Shown here one piece after another: positions 20,173 to 31,300 of a DNA stretch of 64,000 bases. Made by a program: the position numbers and the translations under genes. How positions within the stretch are numbered: the stretch's first letter is position 1; every line of letters starts with the position of its first letter. Source of the DNA: Cladocopium goreaui (Eukaryota; Sar; Dinophyceae; Suessiales; Symbiodiniaceae); the NCBI GenBank assembly GCA_947184155.2, contig CAMXCT020000525.1, positions 62,001-126,000 on the forward strand, written 5' to 3'. A model generated the notes under the pieces. That model was not told the DNA's origin. It did no database searches and worked only from the letters and a program-made list of their open reading frames with translations.

Positions 20173-23100
20173 CTAATTCAAAAAAGCTACAGAGGGGGTT
20201 GGAGCTGTCCTTTGAATTCCGGTATCCCATCGTTGTACCCGCTTGGTCTGACCACTGCTACGAACTCGTGAGCAGTTCTTCACCCACAAGTCTTTCGCGG
20301 CTGCGATCAGGGTCTTCTGATCGTGGCTGCTGGCATCCTGATGTAGGATCAGCAAAGTTTCTTCACCAGTCACATGGTCATCTTGACTTTGCCCCAATTG
20401 CTTCAAATTTTGGGCTGCCCCCAAGCCGCGTTCGACACCAGAGGAACTACACGACCAGCAGCCGAGTCTCGCCAGCGCCGGGATGATGGCTTCTGCACTG
20501 TGCATCCGGCTCTTGGATGTACGCGCAATAGCTGCGCTCCATGCAGCAAAGTTCTGCATGCCTTCAACTCCGGCCATCTTCTCAGCAATGGCGTGGAAAT
20601 GCTGGAATTCGAATTTCAGCGCTTCTGAATCGATGCCTATTGCTTCTGCTATCTTTTCTAAACAATTGTTTCTTTCTCCAGACTCCAATTGCTTTTGTGT
20701 CCTGGATGAATCAGACAAACTGAAGACGCGCAGGCTCGATACAAGCTGGAAGCTGGGGAACTCACCCTCAAGGACAGACTCAGTGACAACTACATACGCT
20801 GCCATTCTCTTGAGGCAATTGCTTTTGACATCTTGCGTGACAGTCCCTGGCCCTCCAAAAGTGCAGCGAAAACCAGCAGAGAGCAACAGTTTCTGCTTGT
20901 CAAGATGTTTCAGCATCAGCTTGGTCAAGCCAACATGCAGGCAAACTCCTTCGATGAACAACTTGCGGATCACCGAGCGATACCTGTCGAGCTCATATGG
21001 GAGCTCACTTTCGTCGCACTCCTCTGCATCGAATGCTCTTACGACACGGTGGAGCTCCAGGGCTGCATCGGCCAGCATGGCCAAAAGGAGCGCTTTCTCC
21101 GGCGTCAAGAAGGCCAATGTTTCAAGACATGCATTCCCTTCAGTTGAAGTTCTGCCTCTGATTTCTGGCAAAGCAGTGAGAACACCGAGGACTGCATCCC
21201 ATGTCAGCACCAGCCTGGCTAGCACTTTGGATTCCGAGCTGTACCTCTGCGGCGCAAACGCCAAATCTCGGATATTCTTGCTGATGGGAACAAGTTCGTC
21301 AGTTTTCTTTCGGAAATTGCCATACAAATCCTTGACAGCTTCACTGTTGTTAATCAGCCTTGCAATGGATTGCGGCTTTTCCACGAAATGCCCAACCACT
21401 TCCTTCAGGACAGCATCTGCGGACCAAGGACGGGACAACATCCTCTGAGCGGCATGAGCTCTGTCTTTTCCCAGCACCTCAGGGTGAACAAGGGATTTGG
21501 AACTTTAAACTCTTAGAATTTCAATTTCTTCTTTGTAAAAAAAACCTGGGAGCCTTCAAGTTTGGAAACGCTTGGCTCATGACTTCTTGCAATTCCACAA
21601 CGTTTGGCCCGCTGATTCCGGCTAGGTCTCGGAGAGCCAGTTGTTCGTCAGCTGCTGCGTCTGCTGCCATGCACTCCACTTTCTGGGTGAGATGCCGAAG
21701 CAAGGCGTAGTCGGTTTCCTTTTCCTGCTTTCCTTCAGACGTGAGACCGCTGTAACTTGGAGGAGTACTTGGTCTGCAAAAATTTTCCAAAGCTTTCAGT
21801 GTCATTTGTCGAATGCCTTGGGCTCCTGGAGTGTCCGGGCTGTAAGTGATCTTTGTCAGCTGAAGAGTGCTTGTGCAGACTTTCAACTTGGAATTCACTG
21901 CGCGGAAGCGGACAAGGAATCTTCGGCCACGTGCATCTTGCTGCAGGGATACACACAGGGCATCTTGCATGAAGGCACGCTGCGCTTGCCTGATTGCTTC
22001 ACTCAGGCACCATCGCATCATGTGAACTTTTTTCCTATTGCCAACATCTGTGATATCAGCAGGACAGTCATTGGGCTTGGAATGCTCCAGCACGGACATC
22101 CACTCAGCATGCGTCGGACAAAATCCTTCCATTTCTGGCAGTGAAACTTTGCCAGATGCCAGGCTCACAGCTGTTCTGTGAGCAGGTGAGTCTGCATGCT
22201 TTCGAAAACGGGCCATGCGAATCTCTCCACTGCTCACTTCGAATCTTGCGAAATGGTGTCTACTGACGGGAAACTTCGACATGACTTCAGGGGACACTTG
22301 CTGAGAATCATGGCAGAGCCGGCAGCCAATGCCCCACTGGCCAGTCTCCATATCCACTTTGGAATCTATCCATGGCAGGTCTTTCTGCCATTGCGTTTTG
22401 TAGGTTGCCCATTTACATCGGGCACACTTCTGGACACCTGAAGAACAAAATTTCAGATGTGCTGCATCATCATAGCCACCGACTTTGAAGTCAGGCTGCT
22501 GCTCCATCACACCTATTTCGCTTGGATTGAACCCAAAAATGCGCAAAGTCAGATCAAGTCAAAATAGATTGACAAACAAACATGTCGGCGTGCAGTTCTT
22601 TCACAGTGACAAACTTGTCCCTTCCAACCAGAGCCCTTTTTGCCTTGATTTCAAATAGGGCCAGGCTGTGAGGGAACTGAAGCCATGAAAGCGCCAAACA
22701 AACAGCATTTTTTGCAAGTGATAATTGCGTGGTCTCACGGCGGTTGGGGGTGCAGGTGGCAGTTGGCAAGGAAAACAACTGATCCACTGTGAATTAATTA
22801 TTTACTAGTCTAGTCAGAAGCACTTGCAAGAAAGCTAAACGTCGTCTCTCCTACATGCCGAAGTCTTTTCGGCAAAGAGCTACAATGGTCAGGAAACATG
22901 CCCTCGTCCTCGCGCCAGCGTTTTCGCAAGCATTCATGATATTCATCCTCGGCATCTTGTTCCTTCTTGGCGTCAATCATCTTCTCTGCGTCAGAAGCCA
23001 TGGTGAATCCAACAGTCTCTTTCACCTGCCAAAAAGACGCAGGATCTGAACAAAAAAAACTGAAAGGAAGAAAAACAATTGTCACACCCAGACCTTGTCA

Positions 23101-23324
23101 TCTTTCAGGTGGCCCAGGGCGATCTTGACTTGAGAAAGGAGCCATCGAACCTGACCATCCTCTTTGAAACCATCTTTGGAAAGAAGCGTCTCCAACTCCT
23201 CTTCACCTGAGATGCAACAAACATTTTGCAAACGTTTGTTGGGCTTGGGAAACAACAGCATCAAATGAGGGGCAGACGTTTCAGCAAGGTCTGAACTTGG
23301 AACCTGAATCTCCGCTGCACCCAT
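20173..23324 (-). CDS. Candidate transposase: TTF-type zinc finger plus hAT-like C-terminus (five exons)
   Basis: Blocks on the minus strand: 23324-23097 (ATG start, MGAAEIQVPSSD; donor AAG|GTCTGG); about 23044-22850 (DPASFWQVKETVG..., acidic-basic helix); about 22770-22554; about 22550-21521; and about 21480-20173. Block four has WGIGCRLCHDS, then FARFEVSS and FRKHADSPAHRTAV. This C-x2-C...H-x4-H layout matches TTF/BED-like DNA-binding fingers of transposases. Block five ends with SSSGVERGLGAAQN, which resembles the SSxxVER segment of the hAT C-terminal dimerisation region. The catalytic D/D/E residues could not be placed by eye. It is the first gene inside the right inverted repeat, transcribed inward, a usual place for a transposase. 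Weak points: short motifs, approximate exon limits, and a target duplication of 4 rather than 8 bp. Confidence 0.55.
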
Positions 23325-23679
23325 TGCCAGTGCTGACGGGCAGGCATGGTGCAGGATGCCAGTGACGCTGTTTGGACCAAAAGCTCTTTGCAGTCAAAAA
23401 TCATCATGTTTCAATCAAAATGCAAATCAATTTCTCCAAGACATGAACGGTGTCAAGCCCCTTCCAACCAATGCCTTCTTGGAATTCAAGCAGGAAGTTG
23501 TGAGGGGCTAATTTTAGTTTGCAAGCCAGCAGAAACATGAAACGGTTGCGCCACAGGGTTGTTTGATATATATATATTATATATCATGCATGCATGTTTA
23601 CCCTAAGCATGTCCACTAGATAGCCAATGATACTACAACATGATTGGAACCGATGTAAGATAGTAATATGAAAAAATGT

Positions 23680-26022
23680 CTACCTTGAAGGCCTGTATGC
23701 ATCGTGCAAGCACCAACAATCAGCACACAATCCCCAATTAATTCCACCCCAGTCCTCGAAGTTCGTCCTCTTCCGGATTTGGTAACATGAACTTCCATAT
23801 GGAGGGTATGTTTGGTTCAAGGATCCGAGGTGTGTTGGACTCGTATTTGCAATCTTGTCACGTAGTCCCTTAACCGTGATCTCCTTGTTGATCATACTAT
23901 TTTGCCCGGTGTAGTGGTCCTTGAGGGTGTCCCATAGTTCATCTATTCTAATCGCACACTCAAAGGTGCACAAGAGCTGCATGATGCTCTTCTCCTCTGG
24001 GTTTCTGGCGGCCCCTTCCACCAACTTTGATAATCGGGCCCCTTTGTCGATGAAACTGATGGCAGACATCTTCAACTCATTCTCATTGGTCACTTTTGAC
24101 AACATCTTCATTAGCAACCTGATTGCATGAGTTACGAATACTCTGCCACTTCTATCCATGACAAAGGCTAAGGCCACAACGACAGGAGGAGAAATCTTCA
24201 CTCGATCCAACCATTCGTCGAGGTCCTTATCCTTGTAACCCCTGAAGTTTGCCTCCTCATAGGTTGAGAATGGAGCAGGAAGGTTGTGCTCTTGTTTCTT
24301 CTCCTGAATGAGGGACAGGGTTGACTTCAGTAAGCTGATCCCCTTGGCCGCTGATGGGATTACAAGGTCAGTTCCAGCCATTGCGAAGACCGAAATGAGG
24401 CTAGGAGAATCCGGATCCGTCAAGGTGCACCAACGACGCAGGTAACAGCCTGACTTCACCTTCAGTCTACCTTCAACGGGATCCGGATCCGCCAAGAGTG
24501 ATCCACGAAGTGGATACAGCCTCAGCTTCACCTTCACACCGCCTCGTCGGGTGATGAAGTTAATAAATAACTGTTCATTGATGGTCTTCACGTTGGTGTT
24601 GCATTCATAGTCATTCATGATGACACATGCACATGACTTCGACTTATAGTAATCTTCCTCTTCCATAACCTTTGGTCGAAATCTCCTTCCATAAACGTTG
24701 TTAATCAACATTTGATTTGTGACACCACGAAGGATGCATCTGACAATCTTCTCGGTATATAATTGTGTTGCACGTGTTTCTCTACCCGCACATTGACCGT
24801 GAGTGTGTGAGCCATCACATTTTTCATGCAAGTCAAAGAACTCAACTCCCCATGATACGATCCTCCATGGTTTCTTGATTGCGGTCCCAACATCTTTGAA
24901 TTGTGATTTCAAACCATACATGCATCCATCAAAGTCATGCACAGTCGACTGGGTCCCACTGATCAGAAACTTCATTCTCTCGTCATTCCAATAGTCGCAT
25001 CCCCGAGGTAGTTCCAACAATGCCATGGCATGCAAAATATGTACACGCTGCAGACACAATGTGAACTCTTCCCATAGCTCCCAATATAGAAGTGCTTTCA
25101 TTCTGATGTTGTGTGCTGTGACCTCACTCACATTTTTGTTTAACCGATTCCACGTTGAACCACCGGTGCAAGGTCCCGCAAAGAACACGCAGTCACTAGG
25201 GCCCCTGATGCAACGTCTCCATTTCGCCCTTCCGTAGTTGGACATGAGGTTGTCATCTTCGGTGATTGTGACCACATGCATCATCTTAAACCGACTTTGT
25301 TTGTGAATCTTGGTGATGATACTTTGCGTTTCAGCACACATAAGGAGCAAGCATGGGACATCATCTTTCATCTCATATATGTTGAGCGATATGACAACGT
25401 CATTGAGTATCTTCCCGAGAAAATCAGCATAAGATTGCTTGAAGTGATATGTCAGAATCTTCCCATTCTTTCGATGTAGTGTCATCTGGATATCCCAATC
25501 ATTTTGTTTTCTGGTCTCATGCTTCAACTTGTAATGATGGGCTATAAACATGTCATCCAATGGAATGATTTTCATGTTCCCATCAAGGATACAGGTGACC
25601 ACGGTGTCCTGGCACGATGCCCTGTCCTCCACGTCAGATCCGCTGTCCATCACATCTTTGATGTCTGCATTGGATATGATCTTGAAGGTAGTGGTCCCTG
25701 TCCAAAATTCATTTCTTTTGTTGGTCTTCTCGATGTTATTCCCCGCCAATCTCCATGAGTCATGGATCAATCTCCCACTTGACTGAAACACTTGGTTAGT
25801 TTCCCGTTCATCTCTAAACCGTCTCAGCTTACATGGCAGAAAGTCAGCCTCTTTGGGGGTAAACATCTTTCTTCTTGGTACTTTGTGCACTCTCGTCAAT
25901 GTTGTTTCATCCTTCCATATCCATTCATCTTGATCACATTCATTTTTGGATATCTTCTTTCCCTTTCTTGACGACGTTGATGGGTTATAGGCTTTGTCTT
26001 TTGATACCCTACCAGCAATCAC
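23680..26022 (-). CDS. Copia polyprotein segment with C5-methyltransferase-like motifs (780 codons)
   Basis: This frame follows the RNase H segment with a 4-base overlap (GTGATG|TGA) in another phase. Its first codon is GTG, so it was probably translated as part of the polyprotein. The middle contains FFAGPCTGGSTWNRLN (about 25190-25140), then LLELPRGCDYWND (about 25020-24985), then CDGSHTHGQCAGRE (about 24825-24785). The spacing and residues recall motif IV (PC..G.S.W) and motif VI (E-N/L-V/P) of cytosine methyltransferases, but the fold is not proven and it may be a different Rossmann-like domain. The last genuine codons are at about 23757; the rest is inverted repeat. Joined to the frame starting at 9973, it continues in phase. 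Confidence 0.65.
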   Translation of the reverse strand: MIAGRVSKDKAYNPSTSSRKGKKISKNECDQDEWIWKDETTLTRVHKVPRRKMFTPKEADFLPCKLRRFRDERETNQVFQSSGRLIHDSWRLAGNNIEKTNKRNEFWTGTTTFKIISNADIKDVMDSGSDVEDRASCQDTVVTCILDGNMKIIPLDDMFIAHHYKLKHETRKQNDWDIQMTLHRKNGKILTYHFKQSYADFLGKILNDVVISLNIYEMKDDVPCLLLMCAETQSIITKIHKQSRFKMMHVVTITEDDNLMSNYGRAKWRRCIRGPSDCVFFAGPCTGGSTWNRLNKNVSEVTAHNIRMKALLYWELWEEFTLCLQRVHILHAMALLELPRGCDYWNDERMKFLISGTQSTVHDFDGCMYGLKSQFKDVGTAIKKPWRIVSWGVEFFDLHEKCDGSHTHGQCAGRETRATQLYTEKIVRCILRGVTNQMLINNVYGRRFRPKVMEEEDYYKSKSCACVIMNDYECNTNVKTINEQLFINFITRRGGVKVKLRLYPLRGSLLADPDPVEGRLKVKSGCYLRRWCTLTDPDSPSLISVFAMAGTDLVIPSAAKGISLLKSTLSLIQEKKQEHNLPAPFSTYEEANFRGYKDKDLDEWLDRVKISPPVVVALAFVMDRSGRVFVTHAIRLLMKMLSKVTNENELKMSAISFIDKGARLSKLVEGAARNPEEKSIMQLLCTFECAIRIDELWDTLKDHYTGQNSMINKEITVKGLRDKIANTSPTHLGSLNQTYPPYGSSCYQIRKRTNFEDWGGINWGLCADCWCLHDAYRPSR
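23704..23752 (-). repeat. Right terminal inverted repeat, 49 bp
   Basis: Exact reverse complement of 9974-10022, followed by the second TCCT at 23753-23756. The last codons of the 780-codon frame read into it, so the C-terminus as written there is not original. Confidence 0.95.
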
Positions 26023-27824
26023 ATCACCACCGGCAAGTATAATTCGTCGTCGATTGGGATCTTTGTTTTCTGCGGGATATGGATCATCATCGGAGCCCCC
26101 GACGGAGGAAATCCCATTGGAAGACTACCCCATCCAGAACTCCCCCCATGAACAACTCGAAGGAGCGTGTTGATCACCCGAGCAGTACCACATGGAGCTG
26201 CATGAATGGTTGTGGGTTCATTTCCATGGGATTGATGACAAAATAGTTGACCTACCCCCACAGTTAACTGAGGATACTTCAGGACTGGAGTCTGACGAGT
26301 CGGCACCGCAACAGCATGGAGCCCTTGTCGTTCTGTTGACGCCAGGTGTCCCGGTGAGACAACACCAGCTGATTGCCTAGTAATCACCGAAGGTGATATA
26401 CTAAATTGACACGGATGGTATTGGAAACAAGCTCGTTCTACCCATTGATCAAAACGATCTTGTTGTTGAACAGGTGGAACTCGATCCTCAACCTTGATCC
26501 ATTTGCCATGAGAAAGTATCCAGGTACTTCTCAAACAATCATGAGGCAATGATACACCAGATGGTCGCTTTCTAAAGAAAGTTGGCGTCTTAACAACCAA
26601 TATGGGATCCATACCAGGTAGTTGTTGTAATTGTTCTTTACCAGAAAGACCCTTCTGATACACCTCAGGTGGTAGAATAGGTATTTCGGTATACGGAAAA
26701 TTTGGAACATCTTGAGTTTTGGTTTGAAACACTTGTCGGACAGTGGTATCAACATCCGTGGTGGGTGAGACCATATCGAGCAGATCTTTTGTACCGATGT
26801 CACCAGGGTCCAACAGGTTGATGAGCATACATGCTCTTTTCCATGCCAACGGATTCTTGAAGCCTTTGGTGTGAATGTCAGCGGCCATTTTCGAGGTCAC
26901 CTCATACATGAGTACGTAGTTCTCCCGAGTAAAATGTTCATGGAGGGAAGTGATGGCTATGCCATGGGTCCTCTCAAGATGCCGCATAGTGGGGTTACGA
27001 CCCGACCTGACTACACCGATCATGCCCTGATTGTCATCATGGAACAATAATTTGGGCGATTTTCCCGTCAGCGTTTCCCAGATGCTCATTGCGGGCAAAC
27101 CCATAGTACGGAGGGTGACATCGGCTGCCACGATTTCAGCCTCAGGCGTCGAATGGCTTACGCATCCTTGCCGTTTGCTGCCCCCGGACAAAGGAAACCG
27201 TGTGTGGTTGCCCTGGATATGCATATGAGACCCTGAAGTTGATCTCAAAGACTGTGCACACCCTGCAAAATCAGCATCAGCAAATAAAGACAATGTCAAT
27301 TCATTGAACTTGTCCCCAACCCAGCCGGTCATTCTTTTAGATAGGCTGGAATTCACGTAGCACATTAAGTGATACAACTTTGCATCGTCATCAATGGTCC
27401 ACTTTGTTACATTCCTGGCCAGGGAATTAATGGAACGAAGCAGATCAAAACGAGCAATCGCCGCGTACAGCAGCTTCATCAACACGCTAGCAGCGTGTGG
27501 CGCTAATGCACCTCTCTCAGACTCCCCAGGCGAGACGTCTTCCCCTTGGGTTCCTTGTTCATAAAACAATGGAGCGTCCGGATCAAATTCATGAGTACAC
27601 CATGGACATACCTTCTTGTTCTTGGGGTTCCCGGGACATGGTGCTCTAGACTTGTGTTTCTTTGTTTCTTCAGGTAGACTTGGAGTGGATACGTGTTTCA
27701 ACTTCGTATCTTTTCCAACAATGTCTAAGTACTTCTCAACCGACAGCTTCAACAAACCTTCCATGTCATAGGTCATGGTTGACACCGGGGTTCCATCATG
27801 AAGTTTGGTAGATCCCTTTCTCAA
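26019..27824 (-). CDS. Copia RNase H domain and C-terminal extension
   Basis: RNase H1-type domain that degrades the RNA strand of the RNA-DNA hybrid during reverse transcription. Visible motifs in copia order: LFADADFAG (about 27295-27265), STPEAEIVAAD (about 27150-27115), HDDNQGMIGV (about 27045-27012) and KMAADIHTKGF (about 26898-26862). Upstream is a CPWCTHEFD CX2C element in a linker. After RNase H another 270 or so residues follow (Pro/Gln/Thr-rich), where standard copia elements end. The first codon is TTG, and the segment joins the reverse transcriptase frame by a one-base shift near 27850, at the sequence equivalent to copia's YLG(C/I). Confidence 0.85.
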   Translation of the reverse strand: MRKGSTKLHDGTPVSTMTYDMEGLLKLSVEKYLDIVGKDTKLKHVSTPSLPEETKKHKSRAPCPGNPKNKKVCPWCTHEFDPDAPLFYEQGTQGEDVSPGESERGALAPHAASVLMKLLYAAIARFDLLRSINSLARNVTKWTIDDDAKLYHLMCYVNSSLSKRMTGWVGDKFNELTLSLFADADFAGCAQSLRSTSGSHMHIQGNHTRFPLSGGSKRQGCVSHSTPEAEIVAADVTLRTMGLPAMSIWETLTGKSPKLLFHDDNQGMIGVVRSGRNPTMRHLERTHGIAITSLHEHFTRENYVLMYEVTSKMAADIHTKGFKNPLAWKRACMLINLLDPGDIGTKDLLDMVSPTTDVDTTVRQVFQTKTQDVPNFPYTEIPILPPEVYQKGLSGKEQLQQLPGMDPILVVKTPTFFRKRPSGVSLPHDCLRSTWILSHGKWIKVEDRVPPVQQQDRFDQWVERACFQYHPCQFSISPSVITRQSAGVVSPGHLASTERQGLHAVAVPTRQTPVLKYPQLTVGVGQLFCHQSHGNEPTTIHAAPCGTARVINTLLRVVHGGSSGWGSLPMGFPPSGAPMMIHIPQKTKIPIDDELYLPVVM

Positions 27825-28308
27825 AATACAACCAAGGTAGAGTCCTAAGATGTCCTAAGTCAGTCTCGGGCTCGATGTTGAGTTTTGATCGAAGCATCTC
27901 CCAACCCTTAGTCAGGTTCTCTTCCGGTCCTGCCAGCTTTAAGTCGTCTACATAGATGACAAGAAGTAACTTCAGTTTCTTGTGAAAATACATTGAAGGC
28001 CATTCTTCTCCAACAGGAACGAAGTCGAGTTCTCGAACTTTCTGATCACAGTGTTGTTCCCACATTGTTCCCGAATCGGGGTGACCATATAAAGCTTTAA
28101 CCAATCTAACAACTGGTCTACGAAACTTTCGAAAATCGACATCGTCTGGCCAAGCATCTTCGGGTAGCTCAACCCAACATGGTGGTCCGGTTAGTTTTGC
28201 TTGAATGTACGCCTGAATAGCGTCGGCAAGTTTTACATTATGACCAGGAAGACACCCATAGAAATCAGCCCATCTCGATGCCTCAAAAGTAGCTGGAGAA
28301 TTGCCCAA
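27796..28308 (-). CDS. Copia reverse transcriptase core
   Basis: RNA-dependent DNA polymerase of the element. It contains LADAIQAYIQAKL, equivalent to the copia D-V-x-x-A-F-L motif A, then VVRLVKALYGHPDSGTMWEQ, matching the copia KALYGLKQ-x-P-x-x-W block, and the catalytic VIYVDDLKLAG (YVDD at about 27962-27946). The fingers part (RKFKGRGVLLGNQVKNQ) is still in the preceding frame. A frameshift near 28310 and another near 27850 separate the domain from its neighbours, so this copy cannot make an intact polyprotein without recoding. Confidence 0.9.
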   Translation of the reverse strand: MGNSPATFEASRWADFYGCLPGHNVKLADAIQAYIQAKLTGPPCWVELPEDAWPDDVDFRKFRRPVVRLVKALYGHPDSGTMWEQHCDQKVRELDFVPVGEEWPSMYFHKKLKLLLVIYVDDLKLAGPEENLTKGWEMLRSKLNIEPETDLGHLRTLPWLYFEKGIYQTS

Positions 28309-31300
28309 GCCTGGAAGAAAGCAGCCTCCCAGAATTGGTTCTTCACCTGATTACCAAGCAAGACACCTCGGCCTTTGAATTTTCTACTAGGGCTTCCTGC
28401 GGGCAATTGGTAATTTTTCTCAACACAGATACCATGCACTCTGGCCATGTGAACCTCTGTCTTGTTTGCCTTTGCTTCACGAACAACGTCATCATATTCC
28501 CTAACGACACTGAAATCATAAACTCCAGCAGCATGTTGACCCAACCATTCCTTCCTCATAGCTTTACGTGCATCATCGTTTTCCATCATTTCTTTTCGAC
28601 CAACAGGTCTAGCCACTGCAGTGTTGAACATCTTGTTGATATTGATTCCATCACCATTTGAAGCTAGCTTTTCTCGATGATCATCACAATGATTAATGCA
28701 TGGCATACATGGAAATGGTAGGAAAACATCACTGAGGCCACGAGCGTCTTGGGGTACTTCGTTGGTGTTGTGCAACGTCGCAGCAGCCACCACTTTCCCC
28801 TGGTTGAAGTCATACGCTTTGTCGTTGTTCCAAGTGGCTTTCGGCCCCTTGCCCTTCTCGATCTCCGACCATTCGTCCCACTCCATTAAGAAGTCATCAT
28901 CATCAGGCACATCAGTGTCTGATAAATCTGAATAGCATGGAGCAGAGGCAACGGTCCCTCTCCCGACGGGAGAATTAGACCCCTTTCCATATTGAAAAAC
29001 TTTGCCTCTTCGGACATGGTCTTGGGACATGGCCACTCCGGACACATGATCGTCTTTGTCGTCTTTCTTGGAGGATTTGGCTTTCTTTGCTTCTTTCTCT
29101 TTCTTCTTTTCTTCTTTTCTCTTTGCTCGCTCCTCACTCTCCTTGATTTTCGCATCACTTTTCTTCTTCTCCTTTTCTGCTTCAAGCTTCTTCTCTTCGG
29201 CCTTGGCAATCCCTTTTCTGACGGTTGGTGACATCTTCCTCCACTCGTCAGGGGTATATTTTGAAGGCCTTGGAGTAGTTGATATTCTGCGAAAACCACG
29301 TTCATCAATACGATATGGATGACCGCGAGCATTGAGTTTCACCCATTCACCATCGTCATTCAGGTATACGATCCCATCCCCGGCCTTCCCAACGGAGTAA
29401 TGATCTGGCCCTCCTTCTGGAATATGAAGGTCTGGATGCGCTGGCTTATCGATACCTGGTGGTCCCAATCTTTCTGACATAGCGTCAAGGTGTCTTTCGG
29501 CTTCCAACTCTCCTTCAGTTGGCTCCCGTGGGACCTTCGACGAAGGTACACCACCACCATCGTGACCATCGTCATCATCTCCATCATCATCATCATCATC
29601 ATCATCTGGTGGAGGTGGTGGTAGGATTTCTGGGTTTCCTTCAAGACGATCTTTCACTTTTAATCCCTCAATGGAAACATTAATCCTCTCATATTCTAAC
29701 TTACATGGGAATTCAAGGGGTTCCTTTAGTTCGACCCTTTCGGTATAGTGTGGAGTCCTCAGCTTGGCGATGGGCTTCTCCGCATCATAAGCCAAGTTCT
29801 GCTTGCTCCAATCACATAGTGCCCATACCCTGTACTTTCTTGACCAATGGAGCCCGGGACCAATGGAGTATCCGGCGAACACTCCAGGAATTCCCATAGG
29901 GTCAAACTTGTGTTGTTGTTCTCGTTCACGTGAACCACTGGGCTTGAAGTACACGAGGGCACCAAAGGGTATCATCTTCCCTTTGAATTCTTCTCCATGA
30001 AGTTTACACCAAGAACTTACCTCATCGTCGTTGGGCTCGATGTTGAGCAAATGGCTCACGCATCTGATGGCATACATCCAAAAGCATGGTGGAATCCCTG
30101 CCTCAAGTAGACAAGTTGTTGTTGCCACGAGCACGAATTGGTTAGTTCTCTCTGCGAGCGAGTTGTGCTTGGTCTTTCCGGCCAAGGAAGTATCCATTGG
30201 GATCTTTAGGATCTTCATTGCCTTGTCGAACTGTGAGGCATCATCGGAATATGCTTCTCGAATCTTACGACGGCCCATGAACTGTTTGACCGCCCGTATA
30301 ACGGCGTCTGTGTCCTTTCTGGCAGAAGGATAAGACTGAAGCATTCCTGTATACCTATCCCTGATGACAAAGATGGTTTTGTCGTCGCCATAGTCCTGTT
30401 CAGCAATACGACGGTTATCAACATAGTCGAATGTGATCAGGTCCCCAAACTTTGTGAGCTTACGCTGAAACGCACCTCTGAACGTTTTCCTGTGCTTCAT
30501 CTTGGCACGCACGCAAGACTCACAGTAAGGGTTCTTGTAGCGATGAGTTAGAAGGTGAACCTTCGACCGTGCTTCATTCTTCAAAGTTCCCCTCTTACTC
30601 AATCGGACTCCTCCATCTTCCTCATCAACATCAATGACATCATCGTCGTCTTCACCTCCTCCATCTTCAGGGATTTCTTCAACTTCAATTGGATGATCTT
30701 CATGGATGTCATCAGGTGCGATGCTGGGATCGTATCCGTCGTCCTCAAACTCGGCATCCTCATCAGCATAGCATGACATTTCCTCAGCATCACCTGCATC
30801 ACTTCCAACAGCCACTTCATGTTGATCATCTCTTACCTTAGCTTTCTTACGTTTCTTCATTGATCTCTTGGGTGATTTAACATTGGATCGTCCAACGGAG
30901 TCGGAAAGATCTTCGAGTTCATCCCCACTTTCTCCATCAATGACCAAAAGACCTTCACCTTCCGATGTTGAGCATCCATCATCGAGAACTGCCATGATCT
31001 TCTCCACACAAGATGATTTCAACTTGATCTTTTCTTGATCGACGCTCACATAGGGAATATAGTCTTTAACAGTCATTTCGATGATGTTGCCATTTGGATC
31101 CAACATGAATGGAGTTCTTCCGGTCGGCCATACAAAAGAGTAACCAAGATCAACGCATCGCTTTCCCATGGAGAGCACGGAGGGTGTGTCCTCCAAGATG
31201 TGAGCTTCTGCTGGTTCGCTAAATGCCTCGAACTTGATGCTTGAACGTTTGGTCGAACACGTTACCCCATTTGCTGTATGGAAGTTGACGACCTTGTCAT

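Larger units (their letters stand above)
9974..23752 (-). mobile_element. 13.8-kb TIR element carrying a C5-DNA methyltransferase and other split genes
   Basis: The ends are perfect 49-bp inverted repeats beginning CTGGGGTGGAATTAATTGGG, flanked by TCCT on both sides. The segment splits a long retroelement frame. Removing it together with one TCCT joins the two halves without changing frame, which is direct evidence that it was inserted. Inside are minus-strand, intron-containing genes, right to left: a zinc-finger/hAT-like protein (23324-20173), two unknown genes (20133-19074 and 18441-17421), a multi-exon gene with an SAM-binding-like motif (16332-12995), a C5-cytosine methyltransferase (12675-11299) and a small unknown gene (11116-10586). 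No reverse transcriptase, integrase or tyrosine recombinase was recognised. The 4-bp duplication does not fit hAT (8 bp) or CACTA (3 bp), so the superfamily is left open. Confidence 0.85.

Noticed and set aside
9974-23752. DIRS-type or Crypton element, because of inverted ends and a methyltransferase
   Set aside because: No reverse transcriptase or tyrosine recombinase was seen inside, and a 4-bp target duplication argues against both.
9966-23760. 8-bp hAT target duplication
   Set aside because: Only TCCT matches; the next bases on each side differ.
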